This document shows positions 1 through 10,823 of a stretch of DNA of 38,750 bases, piece after piece. Made by a program: the position numbers and the translations under genes. Within the stretch, counting starts at the first letter, position 1, and the number at the start of each line of letters is the position of its first letter. The notes under the pieces were generated by a model. That model ran no database searches. It saw only the letters and a program-made list of their open reading frames with translations, and was not told the DNA's origin. Origin of the DNA: Isotricha intestinalis (taxonomy: Eukaryota; Ciliophora; Litostomatea; Vestibuliferida; Isotrichidae); NCBI GenBank assembly GCA_023807065.1, contig JAJJLU010003681.1, positions 1-38,750 on the forward strand, given 5' to 3'.

Positions 1-110
1 ATTTTTTATTTTTGAAAAAATTAAAAATTACTTAAATAAATGAATTAAATTTTATTTAAGTTTAATAAAATATTTGATTTATATTAAAAAAATTTTTTAT
101 TTTTTTATTA

Positions 111-1523
111 ATGAATAGATTTGATAATGGAGTATTGATAAGGGAAATTATAAATGGAATTAATAATATTTCAAATTTTAATGATTTTCTAAGAATAAAA
201 ACAGATGTAATAAATAAACTAGAAATTATAGAAAGAAATATTGGAAATAATAAAGGAAAAAATAATAATTTTGAAGATTATTTAATCAAAGCAAATCAAT
301 ATATTTCTCAATATAAACCTCAAAGTGGTTTTTCATCAGGTTATTCAAATTTATTTAATATTCCAAATAATTCAAATGAAAAAACTGATTAATCTATTCA
401 AGAAGATTTCAATTATAATAAAAATAATATTGAAAATAATAATAATAATGATAATTACATTAATAATAATGAAAATATAAACTTAAAACAAGTAAATTTC
501 CAAAATCAAAACATAATATTAAATAACCAAATAAATAATACTTTAAATTATAATAATAATTCAAAAAACATTTATAATATAAATAATAATAATTTAAATA
601 ATAATTATAACATAAGTAACAATATCAATTATAATTTCAATCCAAATTATAATATTCAAGAAGATTACCAATCAAATAGAAAAAATATAGAAATTGATTC
701 TCCAATTCCTTTACAATCACCTCCAAAAAAAATAGAATATACTCCTTTGAATTTAACAGAACAAACAAAATCTTTATTTCAATCAAATAATCCAATAAAA
801 ATAAATCAATATAACAATAATAACATTATAAATAATAACAATTTTAATAAAGAATTATATGAATTTAATAATGAATTAATGAATGAAAATCAACATTATA
901 ATTCAAGTCCTTCATTACAACAATATCTTTCTAATAATATAAATAATTCAGAATATAAATATAAACCTAATGAAAAATTATCAAATAATCCAATTGAAAC
1001 AATGAATAAAGGAAATAGAATAACTAATATTATAATGAAAATAAATGAAAATGATGAATTAAATAATATGATAAAAAAATTATTTAGTGATGATTTCATA
1101 GATAAAATGATGGATCCTCATTGTCCAAATAATTATATTACTAAAATTGAAGAATCAATTAAACAAATTGAAATTTTACAAGAAAAAGATAAAAATGAAA
1201 ATAAAGTTATTTATTCTTATCAAAGTAATAATGATAATAATAACAATGAAAGTAGTAAAAATAAAAATTTACAATCAATTCCAAAAAGAGCTCAAATTAA
1301 AAGTAAGAAAGATAATTTATCCTTAAATTTATCAAATAAAAATTCTATTATGAATAATTCTAAAAATTCATTAAACAATAATAATTATAGTAAAAATAAA
1401 GTTAAACCTAAATCATATGCAGATAATTTATTATTAGCACATGGGCTTCCACTTGGAATTAGTAATGAAGAAAATAATAATAAAAGTTTATCTTTTCAAA
1501 CAAAAAAAAAATTAAATAAATAA
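111..1523 (+). CDS. Asn-rich protein of unknown function, frame interrupted by one TAA
   Basis: A single reading frame runs from ATG at 111 to TAA at 1523 with only one interruption, TAA at 390-392. Bases 393-746 are open in the same frame and encode the same Asn/Ile/Tyr-rich low-complexity protein. No ATG occurs in frame until about 879, so the two halves belong together. The N-terminal 70 residues look helical and less biased. The C-terminal part contains a Pro/Leu-containing stretch near 1420-1480 (ADNLLLAHGLPLG) that may be a conserved motif. Removing a candidate intron at 340-402 would give 449 aa; reading TAA as a sense codon would give 470 aa. I do not recognise the family. It converges on the kinase gene, with 168 bp between the stop codons. 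Confidence 0.6.
340..402 (+). other. Candidate 63-nt intron spanning the in-frame TAA
   Basis: GT at 340-341 (after TCAG) and AG at 401-402 (TATTCAAG) bracket the TAA at 390-392. The length is a multiple of three, so splicing keeps the frame. CTGAT at 385-389 could serve as a branch point. The donor GTTATT is weaker than the GTAAGT and GTAAAT of the two clearer introns here, and the candidate is longer. A simple CAA-to-TAA nonsense change (Gln) is an equally good explanation. Confidence 0.35.
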
Positions 1524-1691
1524 AAAAAATTATTTTATTTTAAATTTTTGAAATTTAAACTTAATTTTTACCACATAAATAGTATCTAATAGATTTAATA
1601 AAATAACTACTCAATAAAATATTATTTACTTTTCCTAAAAAATATATTTAATCATATTAACAAAAAAATAATATACCAAAAAAAAAATATT

Positions 1692-2777
1692 TCAATATAA
1701 GATGCCATGAATTAAATCTTGAAAATCAGATAAAAAGAGAATATTATTTCCTTTATATTTATCAAAATTAATATTAAATTTTTTATAAAAGAATTTAACC
1801 TGTTCAAAAGTAACATAACCTAAATTTTGATTATCAATTCTTTTAAAATCTTTTCGAATTTTAATCCAAACATCATCATTACAATTTTTTTCATAAATAT
1901 CATAAGCTTGATTTAAAGCTTTAATAGCATTTAATCTAAAATCAGGATGTTTTTCTAATAAACCTTGACATAAATTTCTTATATCAGGATTATAAATTTG
2001 ATCAAAATCAATATTATCATATAAAATTTGTTCTTCTAATTTATTTCTATCTTCATTATTAAAAGGAGGATATCCTAATAACATAATATATAATAAAATC
2101 CCAGTTGACCATAAATCAATCATTTTACTATATTTTTCCCTTTCTAATACTTCTGGTGCTTGATAATGAAGTGTTCCTACAAATTCATTCATAAAATTAT
2201 TTTGTGGAATATAACAACTTAAACCAAAATCTATTAATTTTATTTTTGGTTTATTATTTATTATACTTACTAAAAAATTTTCTAATTTTATATCTCTATG
2301 ACATATTTTTAATATGTTATGAAGATAATTTAATGTTTCTAATATTTGAATTAATATTTCTAAGGATAATATTTCATCTAAATGCTTTCCTGGGAATTTT
2401 ATTATAAAATCAAATAAATCTCCTCCTTCAATTAATTCTAAAACAAAACTTATTGTTTTTAAATCTTCATATACTCCATAACATTTTACTATATGTTTAT
2501 GATTTACATTTTTACTTATTTTTACTTCTGAAATTATACTTTCTTTATATTTAATATGTAATTTATTTATTGTTTTAATTGCAAATTTTTCACCTTTTTT
2601 ATTTCTTGCTATATATACTTCTCCTGATCCTCCTTTTCCTATAAAATTACTATCCATTGTGTAATCTAAAGATATTTTTTTTCTTATTGAATATTCTATT
2701 GGTAAAATATAATTTGAATCTTCTTTTATATTATTTATTTTCTGTATTTTGTTTTTTGGTTGATTACATATTCCCAT
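1692..2777 (-). CDS. Ser/Thr protein kinase, CDPK-like with degenerate EF-hand
   Basis: This 361-aa protein phosphorylates Ser/Thr and is probably membrane-anchored. It begins MGIC, with Gly2 suited to myristoylation and Cys4 to palmitoylation. The kinase domain is complete: glycine loop GKGGSGEVY at about 47-55, Lys68 in AIK, Glu84, HRDIKLEN at 160-167, DFG at 183-185, APE at 207-209, and DLWSTGILLYIMLLGYPPF in subdomain IX. That last segment is typical of the calcium/calmodulin-dependent and CDPK group. After the kinase, residues 303-331 contain one EF-hand-like loop (DNQNLGYVTFEQ) whose last position is Gln instead of Glu. Calcium control is therefore doubtful, and full CDPKs carry four EF-hands. 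The gene ends in TGA, which matters because TGA encodes selenocysteine elsewhere in the window. The subfamily call is inference. Confidence 0.9.
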   Translation of the reverse strand: MGICNQPKNKIQKINNIKEDSNYILPIEYSIRKKISLDYTMDSNFIGKGGSGEVYIARNKKGEKFAIKTINKLHIKYKESIISEVKISKNVNHKHIVKCYGVYEDLKTISFVLELIEGGDLFDFIIKFPGKHLDEILSLEILIQILETLNYLHNILKICHRDIKLENFLVSIINNKPKIKLIDFGLSCYIPQNNFMNEFVGTLHYQAPEVLEREKYSKMIDLWSTGILLYIMLLGYPPFNNEDRNKLEEQILYDNIDFDQIYNPDIRNLCQGLLEKHPDFRLNAIKALNQAYDIYEKNCNDDVWIKIRKDFKRIDNQNLGYVTFEQVKFFYKKFNINFDKYKGNNILFLSDFQDLIHGILY

Positions 2778-3119
2778 TTTTTTTATATGTTTTTTTTAGA
2801 ATATGAAATGAGTCACTTTTAAACATTATAAAATATTAATGGAAATTAAATTGTATTAATGATGAAAATATTTTATATATTATTTAGTTTTTAATTATAA
2901 ATATTATATCTCATTTTTCAATTTTAGAAATATTATTTCTTTGTTTATTAGGTTATATTCTTTAACTTATTAAAACTAATTTTAGGGCTCAAAAATTATA
3001 TATTTTTAAATATATTCATATAATTTCTTATATCAAATAGGTTTTTATTTCCTAATTCTTCTTTATAAAAGATAATAAAGATTTAATGATTACAATTATT
3101 ATTTTCATTATTATTTATC
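2778..3119. other. Intergenic region between kinase start and ATPase pseudogene
   Basis: About 340 bp, very AT-rich, with no intact reading frame. It lies upstream of the kinase (minus), so the promoter of that gene should be here. Short minus-strand stretches in the right half could be residual C-terminal codons of the ATPase pseudogene, but I cannot align them to the family. No tRNA or structured RNA was seen. Confidence 0.4.
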
Positions 3120-6100
3120 TTATCATGAATATATTTATTAATTTTAGGAATCAATTTCTTTTCTCCATACATAGAAACAAAAAAATTAATAACATCTAAA
3201 AGAATAAATTGAAACTTGAATTTTTATCATCAAATGCAACAATATGAAAAATATTATTTAAATTACTATTATCAACTAAAATCATATAAAAACTAAATAA
3301 AACAGAAATAATTAAATAACTTAATAACATTTTATTTTTTGAAATTTCTTTTTTAAAAGGAGTATCAATACAAAAAACAATAACAGCAATTAGTAATTGT
3401 GGGTGTGAAATAATAAATAATAAACTATTTTCAAAAGATATACCAATTGAATTTTTATTTATCATTTCTTTGAAATTGAAAATACCAATTTCTTTGTTTT
3501 AATAAATAAATACTAATAAATTGAAAAATAACCATAATAAAATTTTGAAATAATAAGCTTCCAACAATAAAATTTAAATTATCTTTTGGGTGTTTTATCT
3601 TCACTTAAAAGTTTAATAGGAGAAGTTCTTGCAATTAAGAAAGCAATAGGGAAAATTAAGAATAAATAAGTTAAAATTATTTGATAAGTATGAAAAATAG
3701 AATTAAAACTTAATAAAATAAGAGAAAAGAGAATTTAATAATACTACATAAAATAACATATTTGTAGCATTCAAAAGTATTAGCTAACATCTTTTACCTT
3801 CACAAATAATATTTATAATTTATATCTGAATTTTTTGGAATAAAATGTGGTGAAATTGAAGTTTCATCTAAATTTAATGATATTCCTATATCTGCTATTC
3901 TTAATGCTCTATATCATTTATTCCATCTCCTATCATTGCTATTATATATTTTAAATTTTTTATGAAATCTATTAATAATATTTTATACTTTGGTAACTTT
4001 CTTGCAAATATTAATGACTTATTTAATATTAAAATAAATATTTCATAATATTCTTTATCTCACTTATTGGATTATTTAAATATCTTAATGATAATTTGTG
4101 TATTATTTTAAAAGTATCTCCTGTTATTGCAAAACATGATATTGATTTTATTTTCATATCTGGAATTTTTAAACTTTTTAATTCTATTTGAGTTTGTTTT
4201 TTAATTATTAAATGAATATCATCGTTTTCTTCATAAGAATCTTTTTCACTATCAAAATCATCTTCACATAAACTTTTAACGGGTAAATTTTTAGTTAATT
4301 TACTATATTTTCTTTTAATCGAATTTTCTTCAAAAAGAATTATCAGAAGAAGAATCATCATCATCTTCATCATCAGGTAAATCAATAATTAATTCTTTAA
4401 AATTTAATTCATAATACAGTAATTTTTAAATTAAATTAACATTAATTTGATAAATAATTTGAGCTTCAGGAACAATAAAACTTTCTTTGATAACCAAAGA
4501 AGCAGTAAAAACATTATCATCAATAGACACTATTGTTTTTATTCCTGAATCTTTTAATATATTTATTGTTTTTTTTGTTTTTAGTATTAATTTATTTACA
4601 ACTTTCAAAAAACCTAAAAAAATATTTCATGTTAGGCACTTTCTCAAGTTATTTTTTGGATTTTCTGAAATGTTGTTTTTATCATTTTAAATTATAACGC
4701 TAAAATTATTAAACCTTGATTTGAATAGTGTGTTACTATTCTATTAAAATTTGAAGAAATTGTTTCTGCATAACATAATTCTCTTATTTTTTCTGGGGAA
4801 CCTTTATAATATATTTTAAATATTCTTCATTTAAATTTTTCACTAAAACACTCATTCTTTGTAAAGATATAAATTCAAATCTTCTTATTAAACCTATTTC
4901 ATATTTAATATTATTTTCTTTAAGGAATTATTATCATTTATTAAAGATATATTTATATTGTTTAATTGAGAAAATAATGGATTTTGAATATTTTCTTCGA
5001 TTATAAATTTTGATGAAGAATACATTTCTAAATCAATTGGATCTCCAATTAAAATTCCTTTTACTCTTGTTAATGAATTAAAGCAAGGTAAAGCTTCAAT
5101 ATAAAATAAATTTAATTGTTTTATTCTTTCATGATGCTCTCCATTTAATAGTAATTTAGTTGAAATTTTATTGTAATTTTCAAAATAAAATTTAATGTTT
5201 TCATCAAATTAATTAGAAATATCATTGAAAAATTTTCCAAAGAAAAAATTTCCTTTAAAAAAATTATAGGAAGAAAGCCAAACACTTCAAAATGATCTTG
5301 ATTTAAATTTCTATCTAAACAATTAATTCCTTTTTTCTTTACTCTAAATATTGAAAATGTAAATCCAATTCCAACAAAAAGAATTGGTATTTTTTTAGAT
5401 TTTGTTAATATCTTTTTATTATTATTTTAGTAATTTTTATTATTACTGTAATTCATATTTAATTCTAATTGACTGCTTTCAATTTTATCAAGAGTACTCT
5501 TAAGTCTATCTGGCAAATCTTTTATCAGATGTTCTATTTTTACAATATAATTAAACCCTCCATCTATAATATCATTAATTTCTTAATAGTTTTTTTTTCT
5601 TTGAATAAAAAAGCTCTAATTAAATTTCCTTTTTCAGTATCAAAACAATTCCAATAACTATACCTAAAGCTTTATTTCTAGTTTAATAATTTTAGTACAT
5701 GAATATAAAATATTTTTTGACATTTTTTAATATTAAATTTATCATTTGAATTAGGAATATGACTTTTAAAACAGGATTACTGTCTCTGTTAAAATTCATT
5801 CATTATCCCTGAACCTGAAACTAAAAGAATATCACATGGAATTATAAAATTTAATTCATCTGGAATTTCTATTTTATTTCCTGTAACTAAATTTTCTGAA
5901 TTTGAAAAAATTTTTATTTTTTTTATTCTTTATTATTCTATTTATTGTTATTGGACAATTAAATGATGATAATTTTATTTATTTATGATAAACTTTATTT
6001 TGTTTCATATATTGATAAAATAGTGTGACATTGATGTTAGAAATAATATTATTGAATAAATTTTGTAATTGTAATTTAATTATACTTATTAATTGAATTA

Positions 6101-6230
6101 AATCAAATGTATTTGATATTTCATTTGATATAATACTTATTTTTTTTTTTAGTTCTTTTATATCTTTAATTTTATAAATATTTTTTGATTGTTTAATTCT
6201 TCTTAATTTTTCATTTTAAAGTAAAAAAAT
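3120..6230 (-). pseudogene. P5-type (ATP13A-like) transport ATPase pseudogene
   Basis: Reading the minus strand from about 6230 to 3120 gives, in the correct order, the signature blocks of P5-type ATPases, broken by many stops and frameshifts. Seen are: PCDILLVSG and IMNE (about 5800-5840); a decayed LTGES-like block; TEKGNLIRAFLF (about 5600-5640); TM4 into FRVKKKGI (about 5320-5380); LIGDPIDLEMY (about 5025-5060); RFEF and LQRMSVLV (about 4840-4900); KIRELC (about 4770-4790); ILKDSGIKT (about 4535-4565); CFAITG (about 4110-4140); GDGIND (3913-3930); and the C-terminal membrane region to about 3190. The phosphorylation motif DKTGTLT has shrunk to DRNLN near 5310, and TGDN has become IDDN (4513-4530), so no active pump could be made. 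The CFAITG block leans towards the P5B (polyamine/lysosomal) subgroup, which is inference. Intact paralogues probably exist elsewhere in the genome. Confidence 0.88.
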
Positions 6231-6300
6231 TTTTATTAAATATTAATAATTTCATTTAATTAATATTTCTAATAAAAAATAATTTTAATTGATTTTAAAG

Positions 6301-8001
6301 ATGAATAACAGTGAAAAGTAAGTTTATATTATTTGAAATATATCAATTATTTTCAGACTTAATATAATAGGTAAAACATGGATAAAAGATTCAAATGAAT
6401 TAATAGATTATAACAACGACGATTATTGTGATTCAGAATTTAAAATAAATAGAGAAAAATTAATATTTAGAGTTAAAAATGATATTGAATTAAAAGATTT
6501 AGATTTTCAATTATTAAGTAATTCAGAAGAAGATTATGAATTATTAGGTAAAATAAATATAAAAAATGAAAAATATTATTTTATTTCAAATTCATTAAAT
6601 GATAATGAAATTAAAATGAATAATTTATCTTGGTTTGTTTTTAGAAATCCAGATTTAAAAAAAGTATATCAATATAAAATTTCAGAAGGTGATATTTTAA
6701 AAATTGGAAGAATATGGTTATTTGTTAAAAAGATAAATTTAATAAATAAAACAAAATTAAATTCTTCTTTAAGTGGATGTACAAATGGAATTTTAAATGT
6801 AAATGAAGATTTTAATTATTATATAAATCCTTCAAAAATAAAAATAAATAATAAAAATAATGATGCTAAAGATTTAATAAAAAATAGATTAAATAGAAAA
6901 ATAAATTTATCTAAAAAAGATACAACTATATCATTAAGTAAACAAGAAAGTATATCAAATATATTAAATAATAATTCAGAAATGGATTTTCAAAAAAATT
7001 TTCAATCAAAAAATAAATTAATAAAAACTCCAAAAATAAAAGAAAAAAAAAATAATAAAATATGTAGAATATGTTATATTGAAGATAATAATATAAATAA
7101 TCCCTTAATTAAACCTTGTAAATGCTCTGGAACAATGAAATATATTCATATAAATTGTTTAAATCAATGGATAAAAACAAAAATTGAAATAAAAAGAATA
7201 AATAATAATCCATTGTTATTGACTTTTAAAATAAAAAAAATAAATTGTGAATTATGCAAAGAAGAATTTCCAGATTATATAAAATATCATGAAAAAATAT
7301 ATAGTTTAATTGATTTTGAAGAAATAGATGTTTTAAATAATAATTATATTATTTTTGATTCTTTGGAAGATGAAAAAAATGTTGAAAGAACAAGATATAT
7401 AATTAAATTTAATAATGAAAATACAATTAAAATTGGAAGAGGAATAGAATCTAATTTAACTCTTAATGAAGTTTCAATAAGTAGAATCCATTCAATATTA
7501 ACTTTAAATAATGATAATGAGATTTATTTAAGTGATTATAATTCTAAATTTGGAACTTTAGTTTTGGTTCAAGAAAATAATTTAGAAATTTCACCTAACT
7601 ATAATTTGACTCTTCAAATTGGAAGAACTAGTTTAATCATTAATATTATAAAACCTTTTTCTTTTTTTGGTTGTTGTAAAGCAGAAGTTTTAAATAAAGA
7701 CAAAACTTATGAAAAAAAAAATAGAAAATATATTAGAAATAAATATAAAAATGATAATGAAATTAAAATTTTATATAATGAAGAAAGCGAAAAAGAAAGT
7801 GAAAATAATTTTAGTGAAAAGAATGTTGATGAAAATAATATTAATGAACTTAGAATTATTGAAGAAGAAACAAAAAATAATGGGATTATTCTTTTAAATG
7901 ATTTTAATAGAAATAATATTGAAATTTTTGGTTCGCCTGATACAAAAAGAACTAATGCTTTAAAAGAATTTTCTACTTTCAATTCAAATAATTATCAATA
8001 A
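6301..8001 (+). CDS. RING-CH (RINGv) and FHA domain protein, spliced
   Basis: Likely an E3 ubiquitin ligase that binds phosphothreonine. Exon 1 is 6301-6317 (MNNSE plus two bases of a Lys codon), an intron occupies 6318-6356, and exon 2 runs 6357-8001, giving 553 aa. Splicing adds 92 residues before the ATG at 6616, all in frame and with matching composition, which is why 6301 is chosen as the start. Domains: an N-terminal region with an FHA-strand-like segment (GDILKIGR, about 140); a RING-CH finger from Cys242 (CRIC, then PCKCSGT, HINCLNQWI, CELC); and an FHA domain at about 345-430 with the GR, SRIHS and NSKFGT motifs. The C-terminal tail is acidic and low-complexity. RINGv plus FHA is a combination I associate with ciliate proteins. 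The substrate is unknown. It is divergent from the ATPase pseudogene. Confidence 0.88.
6318..6356 (+). other. 39-nt spliceosomal intron
   Basis: The intron begins GTAAGT and ends TTTTCAG. Without splicing the frame stops at once (AAG TAA). With splicing it joins a short ATG exon to the long RING-CH/FHA frame. Phase 2, strong consensus at both ends. Confidence 0.9.
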
Positions 8002-8337
8002 TTTCAATGTTATGAACAAAATTAAAAAATGAAAATGTTTTTTGATTTTATTTTTCCAAATTTAAGTAAATTATAAATAAGATTATTTTTGTTTTTTAAA
8101 ATGAAGAAAGAAATGTTCTTGTTTTTCAAAAAAAACAATTTTTATTTTTAATTTTATACATAAACTATATCTTAAATATAATAAAAGTATTTTTTTTATT
8201 CAAAAAATGAATAATTATATATTAAATTTGCTAAATTTTATAAAAAAAAGTATATATTAAAACAAAATAAAATTAAAACAAAAAAAAGAATGTATAAAAT
8301 ATTTTAAAAATTAAAAAAAAATAAAAAAAATAATAAA
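8002..8337. other. Intergenic region upstream of the HPt gene
   Basis: About 336 bp of A/T with poly-A and poly-T tracts and two weak A/T hairpins (around 8120-8155 and 8195-8220). No reading frame or RNA gene was seen. The A-rich last 60 bp before 8338 are also recognisable upstream of the decayed HPt copy at 37167-37190, so that duplication included the leader. Confidence 0.5.
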
Positions 8338-10707
8338 ATGTCAACAGATTATTGTGAAATAAATTATGATGACGCAATAGATGATTTTGATGAAGAAATA
8401 GTAAATTCAGCAATAATTTATTTTGTTCAAAATACATATCAAGAATTAAAAACAATAATTCCAGTAGCATACGAAAAAAAAAATTATAAAGAAATAAAAG
8501 CAAGATTACATAAATTTAAAACAACAAGTAGATATATTGGAGCAGTAAATTTTTCTGTTTTATGTAATAAAATTCAACAATGTTGTGAAGAAGGAAAATT
8601 AAATGTTGAAGCTTTAGAACCTTTATATAAAATTTTCACTGATAATATTGATTCTTTATATCAAGAAGCAAAAAAAATTTACGATAGTAGAATTAAAAAA
8701 GATGATAAAGAAGAAGAAAAAGAAGAAAATAAAAATGAAGAAAATAAAGAAAAAAATGAAAATAAAGAAAATAAAGAAAAAGAACAAAATGAAGAAAACA
8801 ATAATAATAAAGAAAAAGAAAATAAAGAAATAGATAATAACAATAATAACAACAATATTAATAATAATAATACTAATAATAATAACAATAATAATAATAA
8901 TAATAATATTAATAATAATAATAATAATATCAACGATAATAATAATAATAATATTAATGATGATAATAATAATAATGATAATAATAATAATGATAATAAG
9001 AATAATAATACTAATAATAATAACATTAATAATAATAATACTAATAATGATAATAATAATAATAATGATAACAATAATACTAATAATGATAAAAAAAATA
9101 ACAATAATAATAACAATGATAATATTAATGACAATAATAATAACAATAATACTAATATTGATAAAAATAATAACAATAATAATAAAAATGAAAATAGTAA
9201 TAACAATAAAAGTAATAATAATAATGAGAATAGTAATAATAAATTAACTTTTAAACAAATAGAAGAAAATATAACAATTACATCACAACATAAAAAAAAC
9301 TTATCAGTTTCAAATTTATCAGATTTTTTAATAGTTCATCTAATAGAAAATACAAAGTTAAATTCAAACACAAATTTAAACAATCAAAAAAATAATAATA
9401 ATATAGAAAATATTTTTGAAGAAGATAATGAATTAATAATTAATTATGATGATGCAGTTGAAACTTTTTCAAAACCAAAAGTTGATGATGTTATAATTAA
9501 TTTCATTGATGATAAAGTAGGTAAAATTAAAGAAGATATACAAAATTTTCGTGATAATTTACATAATTATAATTATAAAAATAAAATTTTTAGAGTTATT
9601 GAAATTTTAAAAGAAGTATCTAAAAAAGTGAAAGCAGATAATTTTTCTAAAAAAATTAATTTATTAGGAAATTTATTAAGTTCAACAGAGAGAATAAAAA
9701 AAATAAATAAAATATTAAATCAATTATTAACTAGAGTAGAATCACTTGAAAAAGAATTTTTAAGAATAATGAAAATAAAAATGAAAATAAATAAAAGTGA
9801 AATTAATGTTAAAAAATATGCTGAAAATATAGAAGAAAAACAGGTAAAAAATTCTCGTTTTGTAGTTCCAAAAATTTCAGTTAATGATATTTTAATAGAT
9901 AATATAAATGAAAATAAGGAAAAAATAAAAGATTCAAATGGAAAAAATAATTATAAAAAACAAAATGACACAAATGTAAAATTAAGAGAATTAGAAAATT
10001 TAAATTCTTCAAAATTTGAAAGTGTTAAAATTATTAATCCTGTTAATGAAAAATTATTTAATATTAATAATGAATTTTTATGTTTAGATAAAAATAATAG
10101 AACTCCTTTTAAATTATTTGATAATGATATTTCTAAATATTATATTAAATTTAAAAATGTAATTGAATTAAAAGATTGTAATGAATTATTTCAAGTAATT
10201 ACTTCTTTTAAATATGATATTGCTATGAAATATAATTTTACTAAATTAATTAACTTTTGTGATATTTGGTTAAATAGAATTCAAAAAGAAGAAAATTTTG
10301 ATAGTATAAATGCTAATTTTAATGATATTCAAAAAATTTTAAATATTATGAAATATCAATTTAATTTTTATAATAATTCTAAAAATTCTTCTGAAAATTT
10401 ACCTGGTCAAAATGAAAATATTTTAAGTATTTATATGAAAAATGATGATAATATTTTAAGAAAATTAAGAGCTTTTAAATTTTCTTATTTGAAAGAATGT
10501 TCTGATGAACAATTAGAAAAAGGAATTAAAAAATTATTAATTTCTGAAAAAAACAAAAATAAAAATGAAAATGAAAATAATAATCAAAAAGCACAAATTA
10601 AATTAAGAAATAATAAAAATTTATCTAAAAGATATCATAATATAAGAAATGAATTTATTGATAGTAATCCATTTAATCAAAATAATGATTTATGTAAAAT
10701 ATTTTAA
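8338..10707 (+). CDS. HPt-domain phosphorelay protein with a second, His-less HPt-like domain
   Basis: A 789-aa protein. Residues about 8-115 form a four-helix histidine phosphotransfer (HPt) domain with the phospho-accepting His58 in RLHKFKTTSRYIGA. It would receive phosphate from a hybrid histidine kinase or response regulator. A Glu/Lys then Asn-rich linker follows (about residues 120-305). A second domain from residue 368 starts with the same INYDDA motif (8-13 in the first domain) and aligns through NFS, but has Glu422 where His58 sits, so it should not carry phosphate. The C-terminal 300 residues are unrecognised and include a region rich in charged and aromatic residues. The start at 8338 is supported because a decayed paralogue at 37166 aligns from this codon onward. 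HPt role: established for the fold. Dual-domain logic: inference. Confidence 0.8.
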   Translation: MSTDYCEINYDDAIDDFDEEIVNSAIIYFVQNTYQELKTIIPVAYEKKNYKEIKARLHKFKTTSRYIGAVNFSVLCNKIQQCCEEGKLNVEALEPLYKIFTDNIDSLYQEAKKIYDSRIKKDDKEEEKEENKNEENKEKNENKENKEKEQNEENNNNKEKENKEIDNNNNNNNINNNNTNNNNNNNNNNNINNNNNNINDNNNNNINDDNNNNDNNNNDNKNNNTNNNNINNNNTNNDNNNNNDNNNTNNDKKNNNNNNNDNINDNNNNNNTNIDKNNNNNNKNENSNNNKSNNNNENSNNKLTFKQIEENITITSQHKKNLSVSNLSDFLIVHLIENTKLNSNTNLNNQKNNNNIENIFEEDNELIINYDDAVETFSKPKVDDVIINFIDDKVGKIKEDIQNFRDNLHNYNYKNKIFRVIEILKEVSKKVKADNFSKKINLLGNLLSSTERIKKINKILNQLLTRVESLEKEFLRIMKIKMKINKSEINVKKYAENIEEKQVKNSRFVVPKISVNDILIDNINENKEKIKDSNGKNNYKKQNDTNVKLRELENLNSSKFESVKIINPVNEKLFNINNEFLCLDKNNRTPFKLFDNDISKYYIKFKNVIELKDCNELFQVITSFKYDIAMKYNFTKLINFCDIWLNRIQKEENFDSINANFNDIQKILNIMKYQFNFYNNSKNSSENLPGQNENILSIYMKNDDNILRKLRAFKFSYLKECSDEQLEKGIKKLLISEKNKNKNENENNNQKAQIKLRNNKNLSKRYHNIRNEFIDSNPFNQNNDLCKIF
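8836..9240 (+). repeat. Asn-codon (AAT/AAC) low-complexity tract inside the HPt gene
   Basis: Roughly 400 bp dominated by AAT and AAC codons with interspersed Asp, Ile, Thr and Lys. It codes for a poly-Asn linker between the two HPt-like domains. It produces long spurious antisense Leu-rich frames. It is a likely site of length variation and read-alignment error. Confidence 0.9.
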
Positions 10708-10823
10708 TTGTCTTTAAAAAATATAATTTCCATTTTAAATAAATAATTATAATTTATATTTAAATTAAATATAAAAAAACATAAATATCCAAAAAAAAAA
10801 TATATATATATAAAATTTTAAAA

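Noticed and set aside
111..1523. Ciliate code with TAA/TAG as glutamine
   Set aside because: Only one in-frame TAA occurs among all intact genes and the long dynein frame has none; Gln is encoded by CAA throughout.
747..1523. Separate gene starting at TTG 747
   Set aside because: The frame is open and of the same composition from 393, and eukaryotic genes do not normally start at TTG; it is the continuation of the frame from 111.
4426..4690. Small membrane proteins on either strand
   Set aside because: These short frames fall inside the ATPase pseudogene and are remnants or shadows of it.
8679..9206. Leu-rich antisense protein
   Set aside because: It is the reverse reading of AAT/AAC/GAA codon repeats in the HPt gene, as are the Met/Ile-rich frames nearby.
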